Below are positions 14,921-22,254 of a DNA stretch of 36,529 nt, in pieces. The notes under the pieces were generated by a model. The model had not been told where the DNA came from, did no database searches, and saw only the letters and a list, made by a program, of their open reading frames with translations. This DNA comes from Litoreibacter sp. (GTDB lineage: Bacteria > Pseudomonadota > Alphaproteobacteria > Rhodobacterales > Rhodobacteraceae). Within the stretch, counting starts at the first letter, position 1. The number at the start of each line of letters is the position of its first letter. The stretch covers positions 1 through 36,529 of the forward strand of contig JAPORH010000009.1 in the NCBI GenBank assembly GCA_026710325.1, in the 5' to 3' direction. Position numbers and translations under genes: made by a program.

Positions 14921-15891
14921 CTCTCGGTGTGGTCATCGTCACCTATGCGGCCGAGGAGGTCATCGCGTCTTGTCTGGAAACGCTCGTTTGTAGTCCCCAG
15001 GCCATGCGCGTGGTGGTGGTCGATAACGCCTCGCCGGATGGCACGGTTGCGGCCATTCGCGACTGGCAGCGTGCCGGGGCAACACTCAATAATTTGCCAT
15101 TCGCGACCCGGGTTAAGAGCACGCGTGAGGCGCGCTCCCAGGTCGAGCTGCTCCTTTCACTGCAAAACGGTGGCTTCGCCGCAGGTGTCAATCTGGGTTT
15201 AGGCGCGTTGTTGAAGGACAAATCAATAGATCGTTTCTGGATCCTTAATCCGGACACGCTGGTACCACCGCAAACACCTGTCTCCATTGCAAATGCGCCG
15301 GGCGGGTTCGCGCTTATGGGGTGCCGGTTGCTTTATGCAGACCCGCCGCACAGTATCCAGATCGACGCTGGCACCGTGAACAGATGGACAGGGGTCACGG
15401 GTAACCTAAACCTCGGGGCTGCGTCCTCTGCGCCGCTTCCATCCGCGGAGGAGGCTGATTTTATCTCTGGGGCCAGCATGGTGGCCTCCCGCGCTTTCAT
15501 TGAGACCGCAGGCCTAATGCCGGAGGAATATTTTTTGTATTATGAGGAGGTTGCCTGGGCCATGCGCCGCGGGCCGTTGCCTTTGGCGCTGTGCCCGGCG
15601 GCTTCGGTTTTCCATCGCGCGGGCACCGCCATAGGCTCCCCAACTCTGGACAGCGTGGCATCGCCTTTTTCGGTCTATTACAAACACAGATCCCGGATGA
15701 TGTATTTGCAGCGCCATCATCCCGCCGCGATGATCGCGGGCCTTTTCTATGGTTTGGCGAAGGCAGCGCAATTTGCGATGTCAGGTCATTCACCCCAAGC
15801 AAGCGCCCTGATGCGGGCGATCTTGGGGCGAGAACTTTCACCCGATATAGCTGCGCAAAGTCGTGACCAAACCCTCGAGCGCCGGGCCTGA
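14917..15891 (+). CDS. Family 2 glycosyltransferase
   Basis: A 324-residue GT-A-fold glycosyltransferase of the rhamnosyltransferase-like GT2 group, extending lipid-linked repeat units on the cytoplasmic face. Seen: G-V-V-I-V-T-Y at the N-terminus, V-V-V-D-N-A-S-P-D-G-T near 33-43, N-G-G-F-A-A-G-V-N-L-G near 85-95, the metal-site-like L-N-P-D-T-L near 112, and F-L-Y-Y-E-E-V-A-W-A-M-R-R-G near 205, where the acidic pair fits the catalytic base region. The donor sugar cannot be read from the sequence. The start overlaps the polymerase stop by four bases. The 3' end overlaps the convergent pssE-like gene by 54 bp, so the two transcripts have complementary tails. Confidence 0.88.
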   Translation: MTLGVVIVTYAAEEVIASCLETLVCSPQAMRVVVVDNASPDGTVAAIRDWQRAGATLNNLPFATRVKSTREARSQVELLLSLQNGGFAAGVNLGLGALLKDKSIDRFWILNPDTLVPPQTPVSIANAPGGFALMGCRLLYADPPHSIQIDAGTVNRWTGVTGNLNLGAASSAPLPSAEEADFISGASMVASRAFIETAGLMPEEYFLYYEEVAWAMRRGPLPLALCPAASVFHRAGTAIGSPTLDSVASPFSVYYKHRSRMMYLQRHHPAAMIAGLFYGLAKAAQFAMSGHSPQASALMRAILGRELSPDIAAQSRDQTLERRA

Positions 15892-16308
15892 CACCGAATG
15901 TGTGTCCGGCGCAGGCAAATCGCTTTTCACCAACTCCGCAAGTTTGGCCGTGTCCCAAACACCCGTGATCCCGGGGCGGCCCAATAGCTGGCGCACGGTT
16001 CCCTCTTGGTGATCATTGCGGTGTTCGCCAAGGTTGGCCCGTCGCGGTACCAAAATAACGGGCACCTGCGCCTGCCGGGCCGCCAGAACGGTCCCGATCC
16101 CGGCATGGGCCACCACGACGCGCGCCTGCTCGATGACGTCGCTATAGCGTTCGCTGTTCATATAGGGTTCGACAATCAGATTTTGGTAATCCGCCAGATC
16201 GTCGCAGGTCTGAGCAATGACAGGTTCGCAAATTTGCCCTGCGATCCGGTTCATCTCGCGCACAAGTCTCGGGAAGGGCAGCTGCGTGCCAACGGTCACG
16301 AAGATCAC
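15838..16308 (-). CDS. PssE/Alg13-like glycosyltransferase catalytic subunit
   Basis: A 156-residue C-terminal half of a split GT28-type glycosyltransferase. Alg13/PssE-like proteins bind the nucleotide sugar and work with a membrane-anchored Alg14/PssD partner. Evidence: F-V-T-V-G-T at the start, V-A-H-A-G-I-G-T-V-L, and P-R-R-A-N-L-G-E-H-R-N-D-H-Q, all strongly conserved. The frame is open further upstream, but GTG 16308 is the start: it overlaps the pssD-like stop by four bases (GTGA), AGGAG lies seven bases upstream, and the protein then begins at the conserved strand. In rhizobia PssD/PssE add glucuronic acid to the exopolysaccharide precursor; the sugar here is not known. The 3' end overlaps the GT2 gene on the other strand. 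Confidence 0.88.
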   Translation of the reverse strand: MIFVTVGTQLPFPRLVREMNRIAGQICEPVIAQTCDDLADYQNLIVEPYMNSERYSDVIEQARVVVAHAGIGTVLAARQAQVPVILVPRRANLGEHRNDHQEGTVRQLLGRPGITGVWDTAKLAELVKSDLPAPDTHSVSGPALEGLVTTLRSYIG

Positions 16309-16736
16309 AGCACGGCTCCTGCGTAGATCGCGCCGGTTTTCCGCGATACGTCGGGCCATTGGGTCAGCCATAGACCGGCAAAGGGGCGCGACAAACGGCC
16401 CGACAGGGACATGCTTTCTGTGTTGGCGATGGAGTCGATCCAGACTGTCCGCGCACGGAAGAGCCGCGCAATCACCAAAGCGACAAGCCCCGGCAGCGCG
16501 CCGGTCGAAACCACAACATCCGGACGCAAACGCCACATGATCATGATCATCTGAAACGCCACCACGAAGCCGCGCCACCATTCTGTTCGGCTACACTCGC
16601 TTATGCAAAATTCGGCAAGTTCGGGATCAGTGGACACGAAGCGCACGTCATATTGCGAAAAGGCACCGGCCATAGCGTTGAGCTGGCGCCAATGGCCGCC
16701 TTTTGAGGCGACCGCGAGCACGGTAGGCGTGGTCAT
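16305..16736 (-). CDS. PssD/Alg14-like membrane anchor of a split glycosyltransferase
   Basis: A 143-residue Alg14/PssD-type subunit that recruits the catalytic PssE/Alg13-like partner to the membrane and helps bind the lipid acceptor. Diagnostic: S-K-G-G-H-W-R-Q-L near residue 11, a hydrophobic segment about 58-68, P-D-V-V-V-S-T-G-A-L-P-G near 72-83, and I-D-S-I-A-N-T-E-S near 99, as in family members. GGAGGAG precedes the ATG at good spacing on the minus strand. Its stop overlaps the pssE-like start by four bases. It is transcribed divergently from the Wzz-like unit, across a 250-bp region containing a CtrA-type box. Confidence 0.88.
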   Translation of the reverse strand: MTTPTVLAVASKGGHWRQLNAMAGAFSQYDVRFVSTDPELAEFCISECSRTEWWRGFVVAFQMIMIMWRLRPDVVVSTGALPGLVALVIARLFRARTVWIDSIANTESMSLSGRLSRPFAGLWLTQWPDVSRKTGAIYAGAVL

Positions 16737-16856
16737 GGATAGGGCTCCTCCAGACTATCATGGTTGCCATCCAGGACCTTCTGAAAAGTGACCTGAATGC
16801 CCCCGTTGCCGCCTTCGCGACCGCACCCTATCGCCCTGAAAAAGAAACGATTTGGA

Positions 16857-16871
16857 TTAATTATGTCTTAA
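16857..16871. promoter_or_regulatory. Perfect CtrA-type box TTAA-N7-TTAA
   Basis: TTAATTATGTCTTAA matches the full alphaproteobacterial CtrA consensus TTAA-N7-TTAA. It lies in the 250-bp divergent gap, about 120 bp from the pssD-like start and 52 bp before a small frame that leads into the Wzz-like gene, so it could control both directions. CtrA influences GTA production in R. capsulatus and spike genes are in this island, so the site is of interest. The exact match is seen; a chance match in a long window is possible. Confidence 0.5.
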
Positions 16872-16922
16872 GTTTTCAAGGTTCTTTTGGGCCTCAATCC
16901 AGTTTGTGAACGAGGACCAGAA

Positions 16923-16991
16923 ATGCTGACAAACAGCGACGCGGAGAAAGGCATCGAAGCCATGATCAAGCCAAAATGGAGCGCGGAATGA
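16923..16991 (+). CDS. Possible 22-residue leader peptide coupled to the Wzz-like gene
   Basis: A 22-codon frame begins at ATG 16923, six bases after GAGGA (16912-16916), and its TGA overlaps the ATG of the Wzz-like gene (ATGA at 16988-16991). This is the geometry of translational coupling. The peptide is hydrophilic, with charged residues and one Trp near the end, and no recognisable family. It could be an upstream control frame of the chain-length/kinase operon. An artefact is possible given its small size, but the ribosome binding site and the exact overlap are better than expected by chance. Confidence 0.4.
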   Translation: MLTNSDAEKGIEAMIKPKWSAE

Positions 16992-18172
16992 GCGCATCGT
17001 TTCGGTATTGGCGCTGGAGAGTTTTGCGACAGGTGCCGCTCGCGGTATTTGTGGCGGTGCTCGGCGGCGCCGCGACCTATTATGGTAATGACCTGCTGCC
17101 GGATCGCTATACCGCCTCAACGCATCTCTTGGTCGAAACACCTTCCGTCGCAAATGACACCGCCCTCGCCGCAGGGCCCTTTCATCATACCGCGCAGCTG
17201 CAAAGCATCGAGGCGCGGTTGATGACGAATGATCGGCTGACATCCCTGGCAAATCAGTTGGGGCGCGGCGCTGAACCCAAAGAGCTGCGGGACGCCATTT
17301 CGTTTGACACTTCAAGCGGTCGCGGGAAACCCACGAGCCTCGTGGTATCCGTGACCGATGCCGACAGCGCTTTTGCTGCGGCAGCTGCCAATACACTCGC
17401 GGAACAAGTTCTTGCCGAGCATAATCTATCCAAGACAAACAGGGCCGAAAGCGCGTTGATCTTTTTCCGCGAAGAGGTCGCGGAACAGAAAAGCCGCCTT
17501 GATCAGGCCTTTGCGGCCCTTCTTCAGTTCAAAGATGAAAATGCAGGCGCCTTGCCTGAGGATGCATCCCGCTACCATGATCAACGCAGGGCGCTTTTGC
17601 TTCAACGCGCCTCCAAAGGGTTGTCCGTTGCCAGCGACCCGTTTCGCGAACAGCTCGAATTGGAGCTGCGGACGGCATCGACGCTATATTCCGCTGACCA
17701 TCCGCGCATTCGTGGATTGGAGGCTCAATTGGCCCAATCAGAGCCGCTTGCGCAATCTGACGAACCCGCGCAACAAATCTCGGGTGACATCACGCAGATC
17801 GATGCGGCGCTTGCCCTGATTCCAGCAAATGGGCTGCGATTGAATGCGCTGCAGGATGCCCATGAGCTGGAACGCAAACTCTACGAAGAGGCCGTCTCCC
17901 GCCTAGAGGATGCTGCAATTGCGGAACGGATCGCTCTTACCGCGCGCGGGGACCGTATCACTATTGTCGAAGCCGCGATCCCGCCCGAACTGCCCTCCGG
18001 CCCGCGCGACAAGATTATTCTGGCGCTCGGTGCTTTGGTCTCAGTAGCGCTTGGTTTGAGCGTTGCGATTTTGCGCATGCGCGCCGATGCGGTTCTGCGC
18101 CGCCCGCAGGATTTGATGAACAGCCTCAAAATACAGCCCTACGCCGTAATCCCGCGCCCCAGATACGCCTAA
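16988..18172 (+). CDS. Wzz/GNVR-type polysaccharide chain-length regulator
   Basis: A 394-residue polysaccharide co-polymerase. A transmembrane segment lies near residues 15-32, a long periplasmic region with coiled-coil helices spans about 140-310, and a proline-containing second membrane segment (P-S-G-P-R-D-K, then a hydrophobic run) lies near 335-360, leaving a short cytoplasmic tail. Wzz proteins set the chain length of polymer made by Wzy. ATG 16988 is used: GGAG (16978-16981) lies six bases upstream, whereas ATG 16976 has no site. The kinase-like gene follows by 13 bp, like CpsC/CpsD or Wzc-split pairs. No outer-membrane exporter (Wza) or ABC exporter is seen in the window. Confidence 0.85.
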   Translation: MSASFRYWRWRVLRQVPLAVFVAVLGGAATYYGNDLLPDRYTASTHLLVETPSVANDTALAAGPFHHTAQLQSIEARLMTNDRLTSLANQLGRGAEPKELRDAISFDTSSGRGKPTSLVVSVTDADSAFAAAAANTLAEQVLAEHNLSKTNRAESALIFFREEVAEQKSRLDQAFAALLQFKDENAGALPEDASRYHDQRRALLLQRASKGLSVASDPFREQLELELRTASTLYSADHPRIRGLEAQLAQSEPLAQSDEPAQQISGDITQIDAALALIPANGLRLNALQDAHELERKLYEEAVSRLEDAAIAERIALTARGDRITIVEAAIPPELPSGPRDKIILALGALVSVALGLSVAILRMRADAVLRRPQDLMNSLKIQPYAVIPRPRYA

Positions 18173-18185
18173 AATTGGATATCAA

Positions 18186-18968
18186 ATGAGCCAACTTGCC
18201 GAAAAACCAACCATCGACAACGCCCGCCCTGTCGAATTCACCTATAGCCCCGACGACTACGAAGTCGCGATGGACCCTGAGCGGGCCTGGATGCGTCTCA
18301 ATCAGGTGTCGATCCCGGACCACGCCGCAATCAATGATGCGCAAGACCCGTCCGTGGCGCGTGCTGTCAGCCTGCTCAAAAGCCGCTTGCTGCGTCAGAC
18401 ACGTCAAAGCGCCATCAAGCGGCTGGCCATCACCGCGCCCACGCAGGAGTGCTCCGCGCAGGAGCTTTGCGCGCATTTGGCCTTGAGCCTTGCCCGTCAA
18501 CCCGACCTGAAAATCATGCTGTTCGATTTCGACCTCCGGGACCCGAAGCTTTCAAGCTATTTCGGGCTGGCCTCCGTGTCGCCGATCTGGAGCGCGCTTG
18601 CGGGCACGCGGCGCGAATTCGACAGCTCCTGCCTAAAAGTCGGCCACAACCTTGGGTTAAGCCTGTCGACCCAGCCAAGTGAAAACCCGGCTGAAAGCTT
18701 GGCCACGCTGCGCGCCCTCAACTTGATAGATGAAATCGACCGCGATTTCGCGCCGGACCTCATGCTGTTCAATCTTCCGCCGGTGCTCAGCACCGAGGAC
18801 GCTGTCAGCGCGGCCGGGCTCTACGATGCAGCGCTTCTTGTGGCGCGCGCGGATCATACGACGCGCAGCCAGATCGACCGAACCGAAACTCTGATCGCTG
18901 AACAAAAGCCCTGTATCGGGGTGGTTTTGACTCATTGCCGCTTCGTAGATGACCATGCAACTGGTTGA
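18186..18968 (+). CDS. BY-kinase/CpsD-like protein with degenerate ATP site
   Basis: A 260-residue protein with the layout of the cytoplasmic half of bacterial tyrosine kinases (CpsD/CapB/Wzc group) but altered nucleotide motifs. The Walker A position, normally S-P-x-x-G-E-G-K-S/T, reads A-P-T-Q-E-C-S-A-Q (residues 84-92) with no Gly-Lys-Thr. Walker A' is kept as L-F-D-F-D-L-R-D-P (112-120). The Walker B region, normally D-T-P-P, reads L-F-N-L-P-P (194-199), so the Asp is Asn. The C-terminus lacks a tyrosine cluster. It is therefore probably a non-catalytic partner of the Wzz-like protein rather than a kinase. It lies 13 bp after wzz, and its end overlaps the next gene by 20 bp. Family assignment is by fold pattern and position. 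Confidence 0.75.
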   Translation: MSQLAEKPTIDNARPVEFTYSPDDYEVAMDPERAWMRLNQVSIPDHAAINDAQDPSVARAVSLLKSRLLRQTRQSAIKRLAITAPTQECSAQELCAHLALSLARQPDLKIMLFDFDLRDPKLSSYFGLASVSPIWSALAGTRREFDSSCLKVGHNLGLSLSTQPSENPAESLATLRALNLIDEIDRDFAPDLMLFNLPPVLSTEDAVSAAGLYDAALLVARADHTTRSQIDRTETLIAEQKPCIGVVLTHCRFVDDHATG

Positions 18969-19539
18969 AGCAAGGGCAACCTTACCCGAACGCCCGAAGA
19001 CAATGCGTGGGAAGCCCGCACGGGTCTTGCGCGCCGCCGTGTCTGTCTGCGACCCACGGGCCTGGCTTCATCTGTTTCGGATCGTGAACTACTACAATCA
19101 CACTCATGTCGCGCCGCGCCGAGCGCTGAGCCATGGTGCTGGAACCGCCATCAGCCCTACAGCCTCCTTCGCCAACGCCAAGAATATCCGGCTCGGGCAG
19201 GGCTCGCATATCGGCGCCCATTGCGCGCTTTGGGCGGGCGAAAACAGCGGAAAAATTATCGCGGGCGACAATCTGCTGCTTGGACCAAATGTGATGATCA
19301 CCGCGGCAAGTTACCGGTTCAACGCAGGCAGCCCCGTAACCAAGCAACCCATGAAAGAAGCGACCGTCTTCATCGGTCGCGATGTTTGGATTGGCACAAA
19401 CGCCGTTATCCTCGCCGGCGCTCGGATCGGCGATGGCGCAATCATTGGGGCAGGCTCTGTCATCCGTGGGTCTGTCGCGTCCAATGCGGTGATCGCGGGT
19501 CCGGCCTCTGAGCAGATAAACACCCGCGAAACTCCCTAG
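18949..19539 (+). CDS. Second hexapeptide-repeat acyltransferase of the island
   Basis: A 196-residue left-handed beta-helix acyltransferase. After a basic N-terminal region, hexapeptide repeats run from about residue 65 to 185, with A-H-C-A-L-W, G-P-N-V-M-I-T-A-A-S-Y-R-F, I-G-R-D-V-W-I-G-T-N-A-V-I-L-A-G and G-A-G-S-V-I. The usual active-site H (as in L-T-H-D of the other paralogue) is not evident at the same place, where A-S-Y-R is found, so activity is less certain. The start overlaps the kinase-like gene by 20 bp; ATG 18955 is an alternative. It closes the wzz unit; gpmI follows after 69 bp. Acetylation of the polysaccharide is inferred from family and location. Confidence 0.8.
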   Translation: MTMQLVEARATLPERPKTMRGKPARVLRAAVSVCDPRAWLHLFRIVNYYNHTHVAPRRALSHGAGTAISPTASFANAKNIRLGQGSHIGAHCALWAGENSGKIIAGDNLLLGPNVMITAASYRFNAGSPVTKQPMKEATVFIGRDVWIGTNAVILAGARIGDGAIIGAGSVIRGSVASNAVIAGPASEQINTRETP

Positions 19540-19608
19540 ATTTTGTCCCTTTTGGTTGAAGGCCTGCGCCGTGCGGCGTAGCGTGCGCACAACTCAAAGG
19601 ACACGACT

Positions 19609-21126
19609 ATGGCCACCAAGAAACCTGTAGTTCTGTGCATTCTCGATGGCTGGGGACTGTCGGAAAGCGCAGAGGGGAACGCCCCGCTTCTGGCGAAGAC
19701 GCCCAACATGGACCGCATCACCGCGGACTGCCCGAGCGCGACTTTAGTAACGTTCGGTCCAGATGCAGGCCTCCCCAAAGGCCAGATGGGAAACTCCGAG
19801 GTGGGTCATACCAACATCGGCGCGGGCCGAGTGGTCGCCATGGATTTGGGTCAGATCGACCTCGCAATTGAGGACGGAAGCTTTTTCGAACAAAAAGCGC
19901 TGCTCAGCTTTATCGATACGCTCAAATCAAGTGGCGGCACGGCGCATTTGTTGGGGCTCGTCTCCGATGGTGGGGTGCATGGCCATACCAACCATCTGCT
20001 CGCCGCGGCCAAAGCCATAACAGAGGCAGGTGTTCGCGTTGCGGTGCATGCCATCACCGATGGCCGTGATGTACCGCCCAAATCGGCCAAGACCTTCCTG
20101 CGCGACCTCAAGGCAAACCTTCCTGAGGGTGCTACCATCGTCTCAGTCAGCGGGCGTTATTTTGCCATGGATCGAGACAACCGATGGGACAGGGTCGAAA
20201 AGGCCTATCAAGCGATGGTTCACGCCGAAGGTGCTGGTTACGCGGACCCACAATCCGTTGTCCGCGATGCTTATGCTCACGACAAAACAGATGAGTTCAT
20301 CGAGCCGGCTATCATTTCGGGCTACAAGGGCATGAAAGATGGCGACGGTATATTCTGCCTCAACTTCCGCGCCGACCGCGCCCGCGAAATCCTCTCCGCC
20401 TTGGGCGATATCCGGTTCGAAGGGTTTTCAACCGCCGGGCTACCAAAGCTTGCGGCGCGGCTTGGCATGGTGGACTACTCCACGCGCCATAACGAGTTCA
20501 TGACCACCGTCTTTCCTAAACAGACGATTAAGAACACGCTTGGCGCATGGGTCGCTGCGCAAGGCTTGCGCCAGTTCCGCCTCGCAGAAACGGAAAAATA
20601 TCCGCACGTCACCTTCTTCCTCAATGGCGGCAAGGAGGAGCCCGAACCGGGCGAAGATCGCTACATGGCACAAAGCCCCAAAGTGGCGACTTACGATCTG
20701 CAACCTGAAATGTCGGCGCCAGAGGTGACCGACAAGCTCGTTGACGCCATCTACGAGCGCTACGACCTGATCGTCGTCAATTACGCGAACCCGGATATGG
20801 TCGGTCATACCGGCGATCTCGACGCGGCAATCAAGGCCTGCGAGGTTGTGGATCAAGGCTTGGGCCGCGCGCTCAAAGCTCTCGATGTGACCGGCGGGGC
20901 CATGATTGTGACCGCAGATCATGGCAATTGCGATGTCATGATCGATCCGGAAACAGGGAATCCGCACACGGCACATACGCTCAATCTGGTTCCTGTTGTA
21001 TTGGTCGGTGGCCCGGACGGCGTGCAGCTCAGTGAAGGTCGTCTCGCCGATCTTGCGCCAACGGTTTTGCAGCTCATGGGGATTGAACAGCCTGCGGAGA
21101 TGACCGGAAAGTCGCTCATCTCGTGA
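19609..21126 (+). CDS. gpmI: 2,3-bisphosphoglycerate-independent phosphoglycerate mutase
   Basis: A 505-residue enzyme interconverting 3- and 2-phosphoglycerate, a metal-dependent (Mn) alkaline-phosphatase-superfamily mutase of glycolysis and gluconeogenesis. Motifs: L-D-G-W-G near residue 12, the phosphoserine loop M-G-N-S-E-V-G-H-T-N-I-G-A-G-R at 60-74 with Ser63, D-G-R-D-V-P-P, F-R-A-D-R-A-R-E, and C-terminal metal ligands in V-T-A-D-H-G-N-C-D and N-P-H-T-A-H-T. The length is normal. AAAGGA lies before the ATG. Its stop overlaps the envC GTG start by three bases, so translation is coupled. The gene resumes the housekeeping series that was left at rlmH. Confidence 0.97.
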   Translation: MATKKPVVLCILDGWGLSESAEGNAPLLAKTPNMDRITADCPSATLVTFGPDAGLPKGQMGNSEVGHTNIGAGRVVAMDLGQIDLAIEDGSFFEQKALLSFIDTLKSSGGTAHLLGLVSDGGVHGHTNHLLAAAKAITEAGVRVAVHAITDGRDVPPKSAKTFLRDLKANLPEGATIVSVSGRYFAMDRDNRWDRVEKAYQAMVHAEGAGYADPQSVVRDAYAHDKTDEFIEPAIISGYKGMKDGDGIFCLNFRADRAREILSALGDIRFEGFSTAGLPKLAARLGMVDYSTRHNEFMTTVFPKQTIKNTLGAWVAAQGLRQFRLAETEKYPHVTFFLNGGKEEPEPGEDRYMAQSPKVATYDLQPEMSAPEVTDKLVDAIYERYDLIVVNYANPDMVGHTGDLDAAIKACEVVDQGLGRALKALDVTGGAMIVTADHGNCDVMIDPETGNPHTAHTLNLVPVVLVGGPDGVQLSEGRLADLAPTVLQLMGIEQPAEMTGKSLIS

Positions 21127-22244
21127 TCCGGGCTGCGCTGACTGCGATCCTTCTCTGCGCGGGCACTGCCGCAATTGCGCAGTCAGATCCAGTGATCACG
21201 GCCAAACGCGCAATACAGATGCTGCAATCCGCTGCCACCCAGCTGGGGGAGGCACAAAAGTCCTCGACCCGCGTTTCCGCGTTGACAGATACTTTGCGGG
21301 CATATGAGGAAGGCCTCTCCGCTCTGCGCGAAGGCTTGCGTCGGGTGGCCATCCGGGAACGCGCTATATTGCTGGAGTTTGAGGCCAAGGAGGATCAGTT
21401 GTCGCGCCTTCTGGGCGTCCTGCAAACAATCGAACGCTCGCCCGCGCCATTGCTGATGATGCATCCAAGTGGACCAATTGGAACCGCGCGCTCTGGCATG
21501 ATCCTGTCGGAGGTCACGCCCGCGCTGCAAGCAGAGGCACAGGCGCTCAAGGCGCAGCTGGAAGAGCTCTCCGTTCTGCGTCTGCTGCAACAAGATGCGG
21601 CCGATCAGATCACGCAGGCGCTGGACTCGATGCAGGTTGCGCGCACCACACTGTCCAAGGCCGTGGCTGACAGGACCGAGTTGCCTGCACGCGTCGCCGG
21701 CGACAGTGCACGTATGGCGCAACTTGTGGCTGCAGCTGATACCCTGCAAGGTTTTGCCGATAGCCTCGCAACACTCGGCATCAAAGAGACAGCTGATACG
21801 GCCGATTTTTCGGCTGCCAAAGGCGCGCTGTCCCTTCCGATCAGCGGTCCGGTCGTCACAGGCTTCAATGAGACCGATGCGCAAGGGATCAGCCGTCCCG
21901 GATGGATCGTCGCAGCTGAGGCCCGCACGCTTGTCTTGAGCCCATGGCCTGCTACGGTACGCTACGCCGGTCCGCTTCTGGATTACGGAGCTGTCGTGAT
22001 TTTGGAGCCAGGGCCAGGTTATCTTATGATCCTCGCAGGTCTTGGGCAGCCCTTGGTTCAGAACGGGCAGGTTGTCGCCATAGGGGAAGCGGTTGGCATA
22101 ATGGGCGGCATTTCCCCCACTGCTGACAGTTTTTTGATGACGGCGCGCAAAGGTGGTGGCGGTAACATGCAAGAGTCGCTTTATATAGAGATAAGACAAG
22201 ACAACGCGCCCCGTGACCCCGCAGACTGGTTTGAGGCGGAATAA
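21123..22244 (+). CDS. envC: Murein hydrolase activator EnvC family protein
   Basis: A 373-residue periplasmic EnvC-like protein. A signal peptide (about 1-20, cleavage near A-I-A-Q) is followed by a long coiled-coil region (about 25-230) and a C-terminal LytM/M23-type domain (about 250-365). The HxxxD and HxH zinc ligands of true M23 peptidases are absent: the places read R-P-G-W-I-V-A-A-E and P-G-Y-L-M-I-L-A. This fits EnvC proteins, which do not cut peptidoglycan but activate amidases during division. The start is GTG overlapping the gpmI stop. ctpA begins ten bases after the stop, a conserved alphaproteobacterial pairing. Confidence 0.9.
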   Translation: MIRAALTAILLCAGTAAIAQSDPVITAKRAIQMLQSAATQLGEAQKSSTRVSALTDTLRAYEEGLSALREGLRRVAIRERAILLEFEAKEDQLSRLLGVLQTIERSPAPLLMMHPSGPIGTARSGMILSEVTPALQAEAQALKAQLEELSVLRLLQQDAADQITQALDSMQVARTTLSKAVADRTELPARVAGDSARMAQLVAAADTLQGFADSLATLGIKETADTADFSAAKGALSLPISGPVVTGFNETDAQGISRPGWIVAAEARTLVLSPWPATVRYAGPLLDYGAVVILEPGPGYLMILAGLGQPLVQNGQVVAIGEAVGIMGGISPTADSFLMTARKGGGGNMQESLYIEIRQDNAPRDPADWFEAE

Positions 22245-22254
22245 GGAAGAACAA

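Noticed and set aside
16309-16581. Extended N-terminus for the pssE-like gene
   Set aside because: The frame is open but overlaps pssD; the GTGA overlap, AGGAG site and conserved first strand place the start at 16308.
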